NCBI GenBank assembly: GCA_905233275.1
Contig: CAJODR010000004.1
Span: 62,001 to 126,000 of the forward strand
Source of the DNA: an uncultured Bacteroidales bacterium
Lineage (GTDB): Bacteria; Bacteroidota; Bacteroidia; Bacteroidales; UBA932
Length of the DNA stretch: 64,000 nucleotides
Reading direction: 5' to 3'
Shown: piece by piece, positions 37,797-48,352 of the stretch
How the letters are laid out: each line of letters opens with the position of its first letter
How positions within the stretch are numbered: position 1 is the first letter of the stretch
Translations under genes and position numbers: made by a program
Notes under the pieces: model-generated
Databases searched by the model: none
Seen by the model: only the letters and a program-made list of their open reading frames with translations
What the model was told of the DNA's origin: nothing

Positions 37797-38729
37797 TTAT
37801 TTATCAATATCTTCCTTTGAAAAGAGGGAGGATGCGAATTCGCTCCTCGAGAACTGTTTGAGGTCGTCTATCCCCTCCCCTATGCCGATGAACTTGACGG
37901 GGATGCGGAACTGGTCCACGATGCCGACGACCACGCCGCCCTTTGCCGAGCCGTCGAGCTTGGTAATGGCGAGCGAGGTAACGTCCGTGGCCTTGGAGAA
38001 CTCCGTGGCCTGATGGAACGCATTCTGGCCGGTGGATCCGTCGAGGACAAGCAGCACGTCATGAGGACCGTCGGGGACGACCTTGCGGATGACGTTGCGG
38101 ATCTTGGTGAGCTCGTTCATGAGGTCGATGCGGTTGTGGAGACGGCCGGCAGTGTCGATGAGGACGACGTCTGCGCCTCGTGCCACGGCAGATTTGACCG
38201 CATCATACGCAACGGATGCCGGATCGGCTCCCATGCCCTGCTTTACGATATCCACGCCTGCCCTTTCGGCCCAGATAGTGAGCTGTTCAACTGCCGCTGC
38301 GCGGAATGTATCCGCGGCACCGACGACGACCTTTTTGCCTTCGGCGGCAAGGCGGGCTGCGAGCTTGCCGATGGTGGTAGTCTTGCCGACGCCGTTGACG
38401 CCCACTACCAGCACTACGTATGGCTTTTTGCTGAAGTCGAAGGGCTCGACCGTATCCTCGGCCTCCCCTACCTTCAGAAGCTTGGAAATCTCATCCCGGA
38501 GCATGTCGAGGAGCTCGTCCATCGACATGTACTTGTCGCGGTCGACCCTCTCTTCCAGATTGTCGATGATCTTGAGCGTGGTGTCCACGCCCATGTCGGA
38601 GGCGATGAGGGCTTCTTCGATGGCGTCGAGGACGTCATCACTCACCCTGGAACGGCCCACAACGGCCCTGGAAAGGCGCTGGAAGAAGTTTTTGTTGGTC
38701 TTTTCGACCCCTTTGGAAAAGAGTCCCAT
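37797..38729 (-). CDS. ftsY: Signal recognition particle receptor FtsY
   Basis: 310 aa; GVNGVGKTTTIGKLAARL, DTFRAAAVEQL, DTAGRLHNRIDLMNEL, TKLDGSAKGGVV. Confidence 0.96.
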   Translation of the reverse strand: MGLFSKGVEKTNKNFFQRLSRAVVGRSRVSDDVLDAIEEALIASDMGVDTTLKIIDNLEERVDRDKYMSMDELLDMLRDEISKLLKVGEAEDTVEPFDFSKKPYVVLVVGVNGVGKTTTIGKLAARLAAEGKKVVVGAADTFRAAAVEQLTIWAERAGVDIVKQGMGADPASVAYDAVKSAVARGADVVLIDTAGRLHNRIDLMNELTKIRNVIRKVVPDGPHDVLLVLDGSTGQNAFHQATEFSKATDVTSLAITKLDGSAKGGVVVGIVDQFRIPVKFIGIGEGIDDLKQFSRSEFASSLFSKEDIDK

Positions 38730-38772
38730 AACTTATAGGTTTATCATGCAAATATACTAAAAATATACAAAA

Positions 38773-38797
38773 AAGACACGGCAAAAAGCCGTGTCCT
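38773..38797 (-). terminator. Intrinsic terminator between DUF4295 and ftsY
   Basis: Minus strand GACACGGC tttt(t) GCCGTGTC followed by TTTTTT. Confidence 0.75.
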
Positions 38798-38819
38798 CTT
38801 TCTTTCAATGGGGAGAATC

Positions 38820-38978
38820 TTACTTCTTCTGGAAGAATTCCTTCTCCTTTCCTTCCTCGACGAGCTGCTCCGTGAAGATGTAAGCGCCGGTCTTGGGGGA
38901 TTTGTCCATGCGGATGACCTTGACCATGTGCTTTGCACCGGCCTTGGCGTCGAAGGTTGCAACTGCTTTCTTTGCCAT
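38820..38978 (-). CDS. DUF4295 small protein (52 aa)
   Basis: MAKKAVATFDAKAGAKHMVKVIRMDKSPKTGAYIFTEQLVEEGKEKEFFQKK; characteristic position after rpmG (absent from the supplied ORF track). Confidence 0.85.
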   Translation of the reverse strand: MAKKAVATFDAKAGAKHMVKVIRMDKSPKTGAYIFTEQLVEEGKEKEFFQKK

Positions 38979-38991
38979 AACCTAAGAGTCT

Positions 38992-39180
38992 TTATTTGAT
39001 TTCACGATGGAGCGTAACTTTCTTGAGGTAAGGATTGTATTTCATCCTTTCAAGACGCTCGGGAGTATTCTTCTTGTTCTTGGTGGTAATGTAACGGGAG
39101 ATGCCCGGTACACCGCTAGCCTTCTGCTCGGTGCACTCCAGGATGACCTGCACCCTGTTTCCTTTTGCTTTCTTTGCCAT
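38992..39180 (-). CDS. rpmG: 50S ribosomal protein L33
   Basis: [62 protein letters not shown]. Confidence 0.96.
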   Translation of the reverse strand: MAKKAKGNRVQVILECTEQKASGVPGISRYITTKNKKNTPERLERMKYNPYLKKVTLHREIK

Positions 39181-39192
39181 AATCGTTAAGCT

Positions 39193-39435
39193 TTAAACAA
39201 GGTTTACATATCCTTTGGCCTGGGCCTCTTTGAGGACGGCGTCGAGGCCGTTCTTTTCAATGTTGCGCATACCTTTGGCGGTGACGCGGAGAGTGATCCA
39301 CCTCTGCTCGGCCTCTGACCAGAAACGTTTGGTCTTGAGGTTGAGATCGAAGGTGCGTTTGGTGCGGAGCTTGGAGTGGGCGACGTTGTTGCCTACCATC
39401 CTTTTCCTGCCGGTTACTTGACAAACCTTTGACAT
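39193..39435 (-). CDS. rpmB: 50S ribosomal protein L28
   Basis: [33 protein letters not shown]. Confidence 0.96.
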   Translation of the reverse strand: MSKVCQVTGRKRMVGNNVAHSKLRTKRTFDLNLKTKRFWSEAEQRWITLRVTAKGMRNIEKNGLDAVLKEAQAKGYVNLV

Positions 39436-39472
39436 ATCTTTATCGTTTTAATTATTAACTTGTTCGGGGCTT

Positions 39473-40744
39473 CTAGAGGAATCTGAAGAAACGGTTCCAC
39501 CTGATGCCGCCTTCCGGTTTTGTGGAGAGCCAGATGACGAAGGGCGTACCGACCACGTGGTCTTCGGGTACGAACCCCCAGTATCTCGAATCGAGGGACT
39601 GGTCACGGTTGTCTCCCATCATGAAATAATAGTCCTGCTTGATCGTGTAAGTCGTGCCGACGGTAGCCTTGCCTTTCTCGTACACCTCGATGAGGCGCTT
39701 GTAGATCGGAAGGTTTTCCGCTGTGAGCGTGACCTTGTCGCCCTTCTTGGGGATCCTCATGGGGCCGAAGAAATCCCGCGTCCACGTCGAATCGGCGGAG
39801 AACCAGGGGAATATCGGTTCGGTGAGGGGGTCCAGGAAGTGCGAAATGTCGCGTACTGAGCGTTCCCTGAGGAGCTTTGCCTTTTCGGCATCGGTGAGGA
39901 TCTGGAAATCCTTGTACTCCTTGACCTCTCCTGTAGCGCGGTCGCGTCCTTCACGGGTCACCGTGTAGATGAACTGCGCGTACTCGGGGAAATCCTGGGC
40001 CTGACCGTTCACTATGACCCTGCCGTCCCTGACTTCAAGCACGTCTCCGGCCACAGCCACGCAGCGCTTGACGTAGTGGTCTTCCTTGTCCACGGGGCGG
40101 ACCACCATGGGTCCGTATTTCCGCTGGACGGCCTCGCGGCCTTCTGCCCTGACGGCGGTGTAGTAGTCATTGTACCTGTCGAGAGGCAGGCCCTTCATGA
40201 CCGTGTCGCCGAGGGGGAAGTTGAACACCACTATATCACCACGGCGGACCTCCCTGAAGCCTTTCATCCTGCGGTAATCGTTCTGGATGAGGGTCGAATA
40301 GGATTCCTTTCCGAAGATGGTGTTGTGCGTGAACGGAATGGTCAGCGGAGTGCCCGGGACACGGGGTCCGTAGGTCAGTTTGCTGACGAACAGGTGGTCG
40401 CCCGTCATCAGCGTCCGCTCCATGGAAGACGAAGGGATCTTGAAGGCCTGGAAGAAGAACATGTTGAGGAACGTGACGACGATGACGGCGAAGATGATGG
40501 CATCGAGCCAGTCAAGCCACACGTTGTGCTTTTCTCCTTCCTTGTAGGTTTTCTTCCAGAACGCCCATTTGACTTTCTTCGTGATGAAGATGTCGAATAC
40601 TATGGCAAGTCCGAGAAGGAACCACCAGTTGCCCAGCCAGATCACCCAGAGAAGGTACAGGATGCCCCAGAATGCGAAGCGCGTCCACCTGCTGCGGCAG
40701 AACGTCCCGACCTTTTCCTTCACTATCTTCCAGCTGACTTCCAC
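39473..40744 (-). CDS. lepB: Signal peptidase I
   Basis: 423 aa; KIPSSSMERTLMTGDHLFVSKLTYGPR, DHYVKRCVAVAGD, MMGDNRDQSLDSRYWGFVPEDHVVG. Confidence 0.94.
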   Translation of the reverse strand: MEVSWKIVKEKVGTFCRSRWTRFAFWGILYLLWVIWLGNWWFLLGLAIVFDIFITKKVKWAFWKKTYKEGEKHNVWLDWLDAIIFAVIVVTFLNMFFFQAFKIPSSSMERTLMTGDHLFVSKLTYGPRVPGTPLTIPFTHNTIFGKESYSTLIQNDYRRMKGFREVRRGDIVVFNFPLGDTVMKGLPLDRYNDYYTAVRAEGREAVQRKYGPMVVRPVDKEDHYVKRCVAVAGDVLEVRDGRVIVNGQAQDFPEYAQFIYTVTREGRDRATGEVKEYKDFQILTDAEKAKLLRERSVRDISHFLDPLTEPIFPWFSADSTWTRDFFGPMRIPKKGDKVTLTAENLPIYKRLIEVYEKGKATVGTTYTIKQDYYFMMGDNRDQSLDSRYWGFVPEDHVVGTPFVIWLSTKPEGGIRWNRFFRFL

Positions 40745-40758
40745 AATGTTTCAAATAA

Positions 40759-41103
40759 CTATTTTACGGATTCAACAATTGCGCGGAATGCTTCCGGATT
40801 GTTCATCGCGAGGTCTGCAAGCACTTTGCGGTTGAGGCCGATGTTCTGCTTTGCGAGACGTCCCATAAACTGGGAGTAGCTGAGGCCGTACTGACGGGAA
40901 GCGGCGTTGATACGCTGGATCCAAAGTGCACGGAACTCTCTCTTTTTGGCCCTGCGGTCACGATAGGCGTAGGTGAGGCCCTTTTCGTAGGTGTTTTTCG
41001 CAACCGTCCAAACATTCTTCCTGGAAAGGAAGTTGCCGCGGGTTTTCTTGAGGATCTTCTTGCGGCGCGCCCTTGAGGCGACTGAGTTGACTGATCTTGG
41101 CAT
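40759..41103 (-). CDS. rplT: 50S ribosomal protein L20
   Basis: [68 protein letters not shown]. Confidence 0.97.
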   Translation of the reverse strand: MPRSVNSVASRARRKKILKKTRGNFLSRKNVWTVAKNTYEKGLTYAYRDRRAKKREFRALWIQRINAASRQYGLSYSQFMGRLAKQNIGLNRKVLADLAMNNPEAFRAIVESVK

Positions 41104-41178
41104 AAAATTTTACATTTTGGAGGCAGTGGCCTTCATGGAGGCTCTTCTTACTGCGTTCCAGTTAAACATTAGGTTACT

Positions 41179-41373
41179 CTAGATGACCAGCATTTCCTTT
41201 ACTCTCTTGACATCGACCTTCTCAATGAGGGCGAAGTGGTCAAGATTTCTTTTCTGTTTCTTGGTCTTCTTGGTGAGGATGTGGCTGTGGTAAGCGTGTT
41301 TCCTCTTGATCTTTCCCGATCCGGTAAGCGTGAAGCGCTTTTTGGCACCGGAGTTGGTTTTAAGCTTTGCCAT
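41179..41373 (-). CDS. rpmI: 50S ribosomal protein L35
   Basis: [44 protein letters not shown]. Confidence 0.96.
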   Translation of the reverse strand: MAKLKTNSGAKKRFTLTGSGKIKRKHAYHSHILTKKTKKQKRNLDHFALIEKVDVKRVKEMLVI

Positions 41374-41422
41374 TGTTAAACAGTTTGACGTTAATAAATA
41401 TAATTCATCTGCATACCGCAGA

Positions 41423-42010
41423 TTACTTCTTCTTAAGCGGAGCAAGCATCATGGTCATCCTCTTGCCTTCGAGTACAGGCATGTTCTCGGCCCTGCCGCA
41501 GTCCTCGAGCTCGACTGCGAAGCGGAGGAGCTGCTTCTCTCCCTGCTCCGCAAACTGGATGGACCTTCCGCGGAAGAATATCGAGGCCTTGACCTTCGAT
41601 CCCTCTCCGAGGAATTCGCGTGCGTGCTTGAGCTTGAACTGGAAATCGTGCTCGTCGGTGTTGGGACCGAAGCGGATCTCCTTGATCACCACCTTGGCGG
41701 CGTTGGCCTTCATTTCCTTGGCCTTTTTGCGCTGCTGGTAGAGGTACTTCTGGTAGTCGAGGACTTTGCACACCGGGGGATCCGCCTTGGCGCTGATTTC
41801 GACGAGGTCGAGCTCTGCTTCCTGGGCTATTGCGAGTGCTTTGGCCAGCGGATAGATTCCCTGTTCGGGAATGTTTTCGCCGACAAGACGGACCTGGGGA
41901 GCGGTTATCTCCCTGTTGATCCTGAGCTCATTCTCATCTTTTTGTTGCTGCTGAGGAACCTGGCGGTTCTTCTGCGGGCGGGGACCCGAAGGTCTCGGTT
42001 TGTAAGGCAT
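41423..42010 (-). CDS. infC: Translation initiation factor IF-3
   Basis: 195 aa; [61 protein letters not shown]. Confidence 0.96.
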   Translation of the reverse strand: MPYKPRPSGPRPQKNRQVPQQQQKDENELRINREITAPQVRLVGENIPEQGIYPLAKALAIAQEAELDLVEISAKADPPVCKVLDYQKYLYQQRKKAKEMKANAAKVVIKEIRFGPNTDEHDFQFKLKHAREFLGEGSKVKASIFFRGRSIQFAEQGEKQLLRFAVELEDCGRAENMPVLEGKRMTMMLAPLKKK

Positions 42011-42049
42011 GCTTGTTAAGTTCTCCTTTTATTAATTAATGTATATACT

Positions 42050-44011
42050 TTATCCGGCGAGTTCCTTGCCGATCTCAGCCTTGACGAATGACGCAAGACC
42101 TTCGACGGACATGGAGCCCTCGTCGACCGCGTTGTAACGGACCGAAACGGTGCCTTCGGCTACTTCTTTCTCGCCCACAATGGCGATCAGAGGGACTCTC
42201 TGCAGGGAAACTTCCCTGATTCTCTTGCCTAAGGTTTCGTTGCGGTCGTCAACGGAGCTGCGAATTTCGCAATTATTCAGCAAATTACAAACTTTTTTTG
42301 CATAATCTGCATATTTTTCGCTCACCGGCAGCACTTTGACCTGGTCCGGATGGAGCCAGAGGGGCAGGTGGCCGGCCGTGTGCTCGAGGAGCACGGCGAC
42401 AAAACGTTCGAGCGATCCGAACGGGGCGCGGTGGATCATGACAGGCCTCTGGCGGGAGCCGTCGCTGTCAATATATTCGAGTTGGAAGCGCTCCGGGAGG
42501 TTGTAGTCCACCTGGATGGTGCCGAGCTGCCAGCTGCGGCCGATGGCGTCCTTGACCATGAAGTCAAGCTTGGGACCGTAGAAAGCAGCCTCGCCGGTCT
42601 CGATGACGAATGGGAGGCCTTTCTTCTTGGCGGCGTCGATGATGCCCTGCTCGGCCTTGTTCCAGTTTTCGTCAGTGCCGATGTACTTGGAGGGATTCTT
42701 GGGATCGCGGAGGGAGACCTGGGCGGTGTATTTCTCGAAGTGCAGGGTCTTGAAGACGTAGAGGATGAGATCGATGACCTTCTCGAATTCCTCCTGAAGC
42801 TGGTCCTGGCGGCAGAACAGGTGGGCGTCGTCCTGCGTAAAGCTGCGGACGCGGGTAAGTCCGTGGAGTTCACCGGACTGCTCGTAGCGGTAGACGGTGC
42901 CGAATTCTGCGAAGCGGAGGGGAAGGTCCCTGTAGGAACGCGGCGAGCTGCGGAAAATCTCGCAGTGGTGAGGGCAGTTCATGGGTTTGAGGAGGTATTC
43001 CTCGCCTTCCTGGGGAGTGTGGATCGGCTGGAACGAGTCCTTGCCGTATTTTGCGTAGTGGCCTGAAGTCACGTAGAGCTCCTTGCCGCCGATGTGAGGG
43101 GTTACGACCGGGAGATAGCCCTGCTCAGCCTGTTTCTTGCGGAGGAAGGTCTCGAGGGTATAGCGGAGTGCCGCACCCTTCGGGAGCCACAGGGGCAGTC
43201 CCGCGCCGACTCTCGGGGAGAAGGTGAAAAGCTCCATCTCCTTGCCGATCTTGCGGTGGTCGCGCTTCTTGGCCTCTTCGAGAACGACGAGATATTCGTC
43301 CAGGAGGGACTTCTTGGGGAAGGTGATACCGTAGATACGGGTGAGCTGGTTGCGGGTCTGGTCGCCCCTCCAGTAAGCACCGGCGATGGCGGTAAGCTTG
43401 ACGGCCTTGATGACCTCGGTGTTGCGGAGGTGAGGTCCGCGGCAGAGATCGGTGAATGCACCGTTGGTGTAATACGTGATGGTGCCGTCTTCAAGCTCGG
43501 AGATGAGTTCGCACTTGTACTGGTCGCCTTTTTCGGTGAAGTACTTGAGGGCGTCGGCCTTGGAGACGTCCTTGCGGACGAATTCCTGTTTCTCGCGGGC
43601 GAGCTCGGTCATTTTCTTCTCCACCGCGGCGAGGTCGGCGTCGGTGAATGTCTTGCCGCCGAAGTCGACGTCATAGTAGAAGCCGTTTTCGACTGCGGGG
43701 CCAATACCGAACTTGATACCGGGATAGAGGGCCTCGAGTGCCTCTGCCATAAGGTGGGATGAAGAATGCCAGAACACTTTCTTGGCCTCGTCGTCCTCCC
43801 ATTTGAGGAGACGTATACGGACATCCTCCCCTATCGGGCGCATGAGATCGTATGTCGTCCCCTTGGCGTCTTCGCCATCGGAGGCGGTACGTACGTTTAC
43901 CGCGAGGACATCTGCCGCGAGCCTCGGGCTGATGGACATGGCGATGTCGTAGCCGGTGACTCCCTTTTCATACTGTCTGACGCTGCCGTCAGGGAAAGTG
44001 ATGTTAATCAT
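42050..44011 (-). CDS. thrS: Threonyl-tRNA synthetase
   Basis: TGS domain [24 protein letters not shown]; motif 2 [35 protein letters not shown]. Confidence 0.97.
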   Translation of the reverse strand: MINITFPDGSVRQYEKGVTGYDIAMSISPRLAADVLAVNVRTASDGEDAKGTTYDLMRPIGEDVRIRLLKWEDDEAKKVFWHSSSHLMAEALEALYPGIKFGIGPAVENGFYYDVDFGGKTFTDADLAAVEKKMTELAREKQEFVRKDVSKADALKYFTEKGDQYKCELISELEDGTITYYTNGAFTDLCRGPHLRNTEVIKAVKLTAIAGAYWRGDQTRNQLTRIYGITFPKKSLLDEYLVVLEEAKKRDHRKIGKEMELFTFSPRVGAGLPLWLPKGAALRYTLETFLRKKQAEQGYLPVVTPHIGGKELYVTSGHYAKYGKDSFQPIHTPQEGEEYLLKPMNCPHHCEIFRSSPRSYRDLPLRFAEFGTVYRYEQSGELHGLTRVRSFTQDDAHLFCRQDQLQEEFEKVIDLILYVFKTLHFEKYTAQVSLRDPKNPSKYIGTDENWNKAEQGIIDAAKKKGLPFVIETGEAAFYGPKLDFMVKDAIGRSWQLGTIQVDYNLPERFQLEYIDSDGSRQRPVMIHRAPFGSLERFVAVLLEHTAGHLPLWLHPDQVKVLPVSEKYADYAKKVCNLLNNCEIRSSVDDRNETLGKRIREVSLQRVPLIAIVGEKEVAEGTVSVRYNAVDEGSMSVEGLASFVKAEIGKELAG

Positions 44012-44048
44012 AATGACTTGTTTTTGATATAGCCTGCAAATATACGAA

Positions 44049-44074
44049 AAAATCCGCAATTATCAGCGGATTTT
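44049..44074 (-). terminator. Terminator at the end of the GT2 gene
   Basis: AAAATCCGC ... GCGGATTTT inverted repeat (44049-44057/44066-44074) followed by T-rich sequence on the minus strand; overlaps the GT2 stop. Confidence 0.55.
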
Positions 44075-45013
44075 CTCACGGATGTTGTATTTGTTGCGCT
44101 CCTGGGCGTTTCTTGATACCAGTTCGCATATAAATCCTGCGAGGAACAGCAGCACGCCCAGTATCACCGCGACAAGCGCCAGATAGAATAGCGGCTGGTC
44201 CGTAACAGCCCTGTATTTGACGCCCTGCGCCTGATGGATAAGCTTGGCGACGATGATCCAGACCGCCATTATTCCTCCGACAAGGAACATGAGGATGCCG
44301 GTCGTGCCGAAAAGGTGCATCGGCTTCTTGGCAAATTTCGACAGGAACCACAGCGACATCAGGTCAAGCAGCCCGTTGACAAAGCGGCTGAGGCCGAATT
44401 TGCTCTTGCCATACTTGCGTTTCTGGTGCTGGACGGGCTTCTCCCCTATCTTCGTAAATCCGGCATTCGCTGCAAGGTAAGGGATGTAGCGGTGCATCTC
44501 GCCGTAGACTTCGATACTCTTAACGACCTCGCTGCGGTAAGCTTTGATGCCGCAGTTCATGTCGTGGAGCTTGATGCCGGTTACGCGGCGGGCTGTCCAG
44601 TTGTAGAGCTTCGACGGAAGATTTTTGGTGATGGGATTGTCTTTCCGTTTCTGCTTCCAGCCGGAAACGACGTCGTAGCCGTCCTCCTCCACCATCCGGA
44701 CCATCTCCGGAATCTCCTCGGGGCTGTCCTGCAGGTCGGCGTCCATGGTGACGACGACACTGCCATTCGCCGCGGCGAATCCCTCATACAGCGCGGCCGA
44801 CTTGCCGTAATTGCGGCGGAACCTGATCCCACGGACACGGCTGTCCTTTTCCGCAAGTGCCGCAATAACGTCCCACGATCCGTCCGTCGATCCGTCGTCG
44901 ACGAATATAATCTCTATCTCGCGTCCCTCCAGGCTCTTAAGTATCCACTCATAGAGCTCCGGTAGCGATTCCTTCTCATCGAGAAGGGGAATGATAATTG
45001 AAATCTCAGGCAT
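44063..45013 (-). CDS. Glycosyltransferase family 2 (undecaprenyl-phosphate sugar transferase-like)
   Basis: MPEISIIIPLLDEKESLPELYEWI, IIFVDDGSTDGSWDVI, VVTMDADLQDSPEEIPEM, two C-terminal TM helices. Confidence 0.92.
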   Translation of the reverse strand: MPEISIIIPLLDEKESLPELYEWILKSLEGREIEIIFVDDGSTDGSWDVIAALAEKDSRVRGIRFRRNYGKSAALYEGFAAANGSVVVTMDADLQDSPEEIPEMVRMVEEDGYDVVSGWKQKRKDNPITKNLPSKLYNWTARRVTGIKLHDMNCGIKAYRSEVVKSIEVYGEMHRYIPYLAANAGFTKIGEKPVQHQKRKYGKSKFGLSRFVNGLLDLMSLWFLSKFAKKPMHLFGTTGILMFLVGGIMAVWIIVAKLIHQAQGVKYRAVTDQPLFYLALVAVILGVLLFLAGFICELVSRNAQERNKYNIREKIR

Positions 45014-45572
45014 TTTCTGCAAAGAAACTTTTTCTCTTTATGCTGCCCGTGAATATCGCGGACAGAATGAGTCCCCAGATGGTGTTGTAGACAATCTGTG
45101 TGAAGAACATCAGCGAAGGATAAGAGTGCTCAAACTGCGTCAGCCCCTCATCCATAGCAGGACTCAGCATTCCCATTTCGGCATAGGTCTCCCTCATGAG
45201 CGCTATCATCTCCGCACCGGCATCGGGCACGATATAAATATTGTACACGAGGTAACATGCCCCGTACACAAGTCCCGAAAGCGCACTCAGAAGCACTCCG
45301 TAGCCGAAAAGATTGCTCCCCTCCTGAGGCGAGCCGACGGCAGTGAAGTACTTCTCAAGCACATACTTGAACAGTATGATCAGTCCCGTGAACTTGGCTG
45401 CCCACAGAAGGAAACTCAGAATATTGAGCGGCACCGTCCACCAGCCCCCGGCCAGCGTAAGGCGCGTAATGCCTCCCATCACAAGGTCATACACCAGGCA
45501 AATCAGGGCAAAAACCAGCCCCCACTTCGCCGCCCCCGACAGGAAAAGGCTCCTTTGTTCGTTCTTATCCAT
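45006..45572 (-). CDS. DUF4199-like membrane protein
   Basis: Four-TM protein MDKNEQRSLFLSGAAKWGLVFALICLVYDLVMGG...YGVLLSALSGLVYGACYLVYNIYI; partner of the GT2 gene. Confidence 0.7.
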   Translation of the reverse strand: MDKNEQRSLFLSGAAKWGLVFALICLVYDLVMGGITRLTLAGGWWTVPLNILSFLLWAAKFTGLIILFKYVLEKYFTAVGSPQEGSNLFGYGVLLSALSGLVYGACYLVYNIYIVPDAGAEMIALMRETYAEMGMLSPAMDEGLTQFEHSYPSLMFFTQIVYNTIWGLILSAIFTGSIKRKSFFAENA

Positions 45573-45725
45573 ACACCAAATCTTTATCCCGCAAATATAC
45601 ACATCATTCCCCCAAATTCCAAAATCCACCTTTCGGGGAAATCTCTTCATTTTTTATTGTGCCGGAAAATCACTATTTTTGCCATGGGATAACCCGCGAT
45701 TGATAATACTTAAACATCTGATACA

Positions 45726-46316
45726 ATGAAACGAATCCTTATTCTGGCAGCATTCCTTGCCGTTTCCGCCGGAGTGGCGGCCACCGTGGTGTCCAACCGT
45801 TCCGCCGCCGTCAGCAATCCGGAGAAGACATTCGTCTTCGAGACCCTTCCGACCAATGTCGAAGAGCTGAAAGCCCTCCCTGAGGCCACTCTGAAGGATC
45901 CCTATGCCGTCGCAGCCCTCAGCGTCCTGGCCCTTACCCGTTACGAAGAAAGCCTCGACGACTGCTATGAGATGCTCAATTTCCTGAAAGGCCCCGATCC
46001 GCTAAACGCCTATCAGAAAACCTTCCTCAAGGACCGTTTCCGCGGCAATAAGTATTATAAGGTATTCTCATTCTTCAAGGGGGCCACTCCGGAGAACGGC
46101 TACACCCCCAGCCAGCCCTACACTATCACAGTGAGCACCAATTCTTACTCATTCCAAAGCGAAGGCTGGGCGACAATGTACCTCACCTCCGGCGGTGCCG
46201 ACAGCCCCCGTCCCGTCAAGCTCCGCCAGAAGAAATCCACCGGAGAATGGTTCCTCAACGAGATCCAATACCTCTCCGACATCCGCGTCCCCGCCGAAGA
46301 AGATCCCTGGAACTAA
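45726..46316 (+). CDS. Exported protein, DUF6935-like
   Basis: 196 aa; DPYAVAALSVLALTRYEESLDDCYEMLNFLKGPDPLNAYQKTFLKDRFRGNKYYKVFSFFKGATPENGYTPSQPY. Confidence 0.55.
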   Translation: MKRILILAAFLAVSAGVAATVVSNRSAAVSNPEKTFVFETLPTNVEELKALPEATLKDPYAVAALSVLALTRYEESLDDCYEMLNFLKGPDPLNAYQKTFLKDRFRGNKYYKVFSFFKGATPENGYTPSQPYTITVSTNSYSFQSEGWATMYLTSGGADSPRPVKLRQKKSTGEWFLNEIQYLSDIRVPAEEDPWN

Positions 46317-46334
46317 GAAGCGGCTTTCGCGCCT

Positions 46335-46847
46335 CTAATAATACCAGATCGCGTTCGGGTCATCGGGATTGATGACGCGACGGACTGTCACCTCTCCGGC
46401 ACGGGGAGGGAAGAGGATCTTGGGCTGGCTCCCGACTGCGATTGTCAGGACCTTGAGGGTTTCGCTCTGGACGCCGATCAGCTCCAGTTTCGGATTCTTT
46501 GAGAGGTCGATTTCGGTGACGTCGCTCTCGCCGAGATAAACTTCCTTGAGATTGGGGAATTTGGCGAGGTCCTCATAGGTCATCACGTCGAAAGGATCGA
46601 TCCTGTAGCACACCAGATTGAGGACGGTAAGCGCTTCGGCCTCTTCTTTTGAGAGGAATCCGTCCTGGTTGGCGTCGCCGGACATTATGGCCCTGCGGCC
46701 TACATTCTTGTCAGCGAAATCCTTAAGGGCTTCGGGGTTGGCCTCGAAAGGCCTTGGCATCTGCGCACTGGCAGCGGGTCCGGTAAAGAGTCCCGCCAAA
46801 ACGACCAGGGACAGCGCCAGACTCATGATTGTCGCGTTGCTTTTCAT
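46335..46847 (-). CDS. Exported protein with EF-hand-like motif and leucine-rich-like segment
   Basis: Signal peptide; MSGDANQDGFLSKEEAEAL (EF-hand-like), FPNLKEVYLGESDVTEIDLSKNPKLELIGV. Confidence 0.6.
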   Translation of the reverse strand: MKSNATIMSLALSLVVLAGLFTGPAASAQMPRPFEANPEALKDFADKNVGRRAIMSGDANQDGFLSKEEAEALTVLNLVCYRIDPFDVMTYEDLAKFPNLKEVYLGESDVTEIDLSKNPKLELIGVQSETLKVLTIAVGSQPKILFPPRAGEVTVRRVINPDDPNAIWYY

Positions 46848-46904
46848 AGTAATTTTTATAGCGAATTGATTATCAGCGTGTACGCCGCAATTCACTTCAA
46901 ATAA

Positions 46905-46936
46905 TTTGCCACTTATGCAAAATCGCCGTATCTTTG
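46905..46936 (+). promoter_or_regulatory. Bacteroidetes-type promoter upstream of tnaA
   Basis: TTTG (46905-46908), 20 nt, TATCTTTG (46929-46936). Confidence 0.7.
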
Positions 46937-46975
46937 TGCACTTTTTTACCGAAAACCACAAAACACTGAACTGAA

Positions 46976-48352
46976 ATGGAACTTCCTTTCGCCGAATCAT
47001 GGAAAATAAAAATGGTGGAGCCTATCCGCCGCAGCACCCTTGAAGAACGCCGCAAATGGCTCGCCGAGGCCCATTACAACGTGTTCCAGCTCAAGGCTGA
47101 GCAGGTCTATATCGACCTCCTGACAGATTCCGGCACCGGCGCCATGTCAGACCGCCAGTGGGCCGAGATGATGCTAGGCGATGAGAGCTACGCGGGCGCG
47201 ACCTCATTCTACAAGCTGGAAGCGATGATCAAGCGGCTCTTCGGGATGAATTACGTCATTCCCACCCACCAGGGCCGTGCAGCTGAGAACGTCCTGTTCT
47301 CATATCTCGTCAAGGAAGGCAACGTCATTCCCGGCAACGCCCATTTCGACACCACAAAGGGCCACATCGAGGCCCGCAAGGCCAAAGCGATCGACGTCAC
47401 CGTGGACGAGGCCAGGGACACCCAGCTCGAGCTTCCCTTCAAAGGTAACGTCAACATCGAGAAGCTCCGCCAGGTCCTCGAAGACAACAAGGGCAACGTC
47501 CCCTTCATGGTCCTCACCGTCACCAACAACACGGTCGGCGGCCAGCCCGTATCCATGGAGAATATCAAAGCGACATGCGCCCTCTGCCATTCGTACGGCG
47601 TACCGGTCGTGATGGACAGCGCCCGCTTTGCGGAAAATGCCTACTTCATCAAGACCCGCGAAAAGGGATTCGCCGACAGGACCATCAAGGAAATCGTCGC
47701 TGAAATGTACACCGACGCCGACGCCATGACCATGTCCGCCAAGAAGGACGCCATCGTCAACATGGGCGGCTTCATCGGCATGAAACGCAAGGAATGGTAC
47801 GAAGGCGCCAAACTCTTCTGCATCCCCTTCGAAGGATACGTCACCTACGGCGGAATGAACGGCCGCGACATGAACGCCCTCGCCCGTGGTCTTGACGAGA
47901 ACACCGAGTTCGACATGCTCCACACCCGCATCCACCAGGTCGCCTATCTCGCGTCAAAACTTGACGAATACGGAATCCCCTACCAGCGTCCTGCCGGCGG
48001 CCACGCCATTTTCGTCGACGCCGACAAGGTCCTCGACCGCATTCCCAAGGAAGAATTCCCGGCCCAGACGCTCACCTGCGAGCTCTACCTCGAGGCCGGT
48101 ATCCGCGCCTGCGAAATCGGCTACATGCTCGCCGACCGCGACCCCGTGACGAGGGAAAACCGCTTCGGCGGCCTCGACCTCGTACGCCTCTGCATCCCCC
48201 GCCGCGTCTACACCGACAACCACATGAACGTCATTGCCGCAGCGATGAAAAACGTCTACGACCGTCGCGAAACAATCACGAGAGGCGTCGCAATAGAATG
48301 GGAAGCGCCCCTCATGCGTCATTTCACAGTTCAGCTGAAGAGATTGGGTTAA
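46976..48352 (+). CDS. tnaA: Tryptophanase
   Basis: 458 aa; IDLLTDSGTGAMSDRQWAEMMLGDESYAG, VVMDSARFAENAYFIK, MSAKKDAIVNMGG; has EIGYMLADRDP where tyrosine phenol-lyase carries ERG (Arg381), so tryptophanase is preferred. Confidence 0.92.
   Translation: MELPFAESWKIKMVEPIRRSTLEERRKWLAEAHYNVFQLKAEQVYIDLLTDSGTGAMSDRQWAEMMLGDESYAGATSFYKLEAMIKRLFGMNYVIPTHQGRAAENVLFSYLVKEGNVIPGNAHFDTTKGHIEARKAKAIDVTVDEARDTQLELPFKGNVNIEKLRQVLEDNKGNVPFMVLTVTNNTVGGQPVSMENIKATCALCHSYGVPVVMDSARFAENAYFIKTREKGFADRTIKEIVAEMYTDADAMTMSAKKDAIVNMGGFIGMKRKEWYEGAKLFCIPFEGYVTYGGMNGRDMNALARGLDENTEFDMLHTRIHQVAYLASKLDEYGIPYQRPAGGHAIFVDADKVLDRIPKEEFPAQTLTCELYLEAGIRACEIGYMLADRDPVTRENRFGGLDLVRLCIPRRVYTDNHMNVIAAAMKNVYDRRETITRGVAIEWEAPLMRHFTVQLKRLG

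Noticed and set aside
46976-48352. Tyrosine phenol-lyase instead of tryptophanase
   Set aside because: The TPL-specific Arg (ERG motif) is replaced by Ile (EIG) as in tryptophanases.
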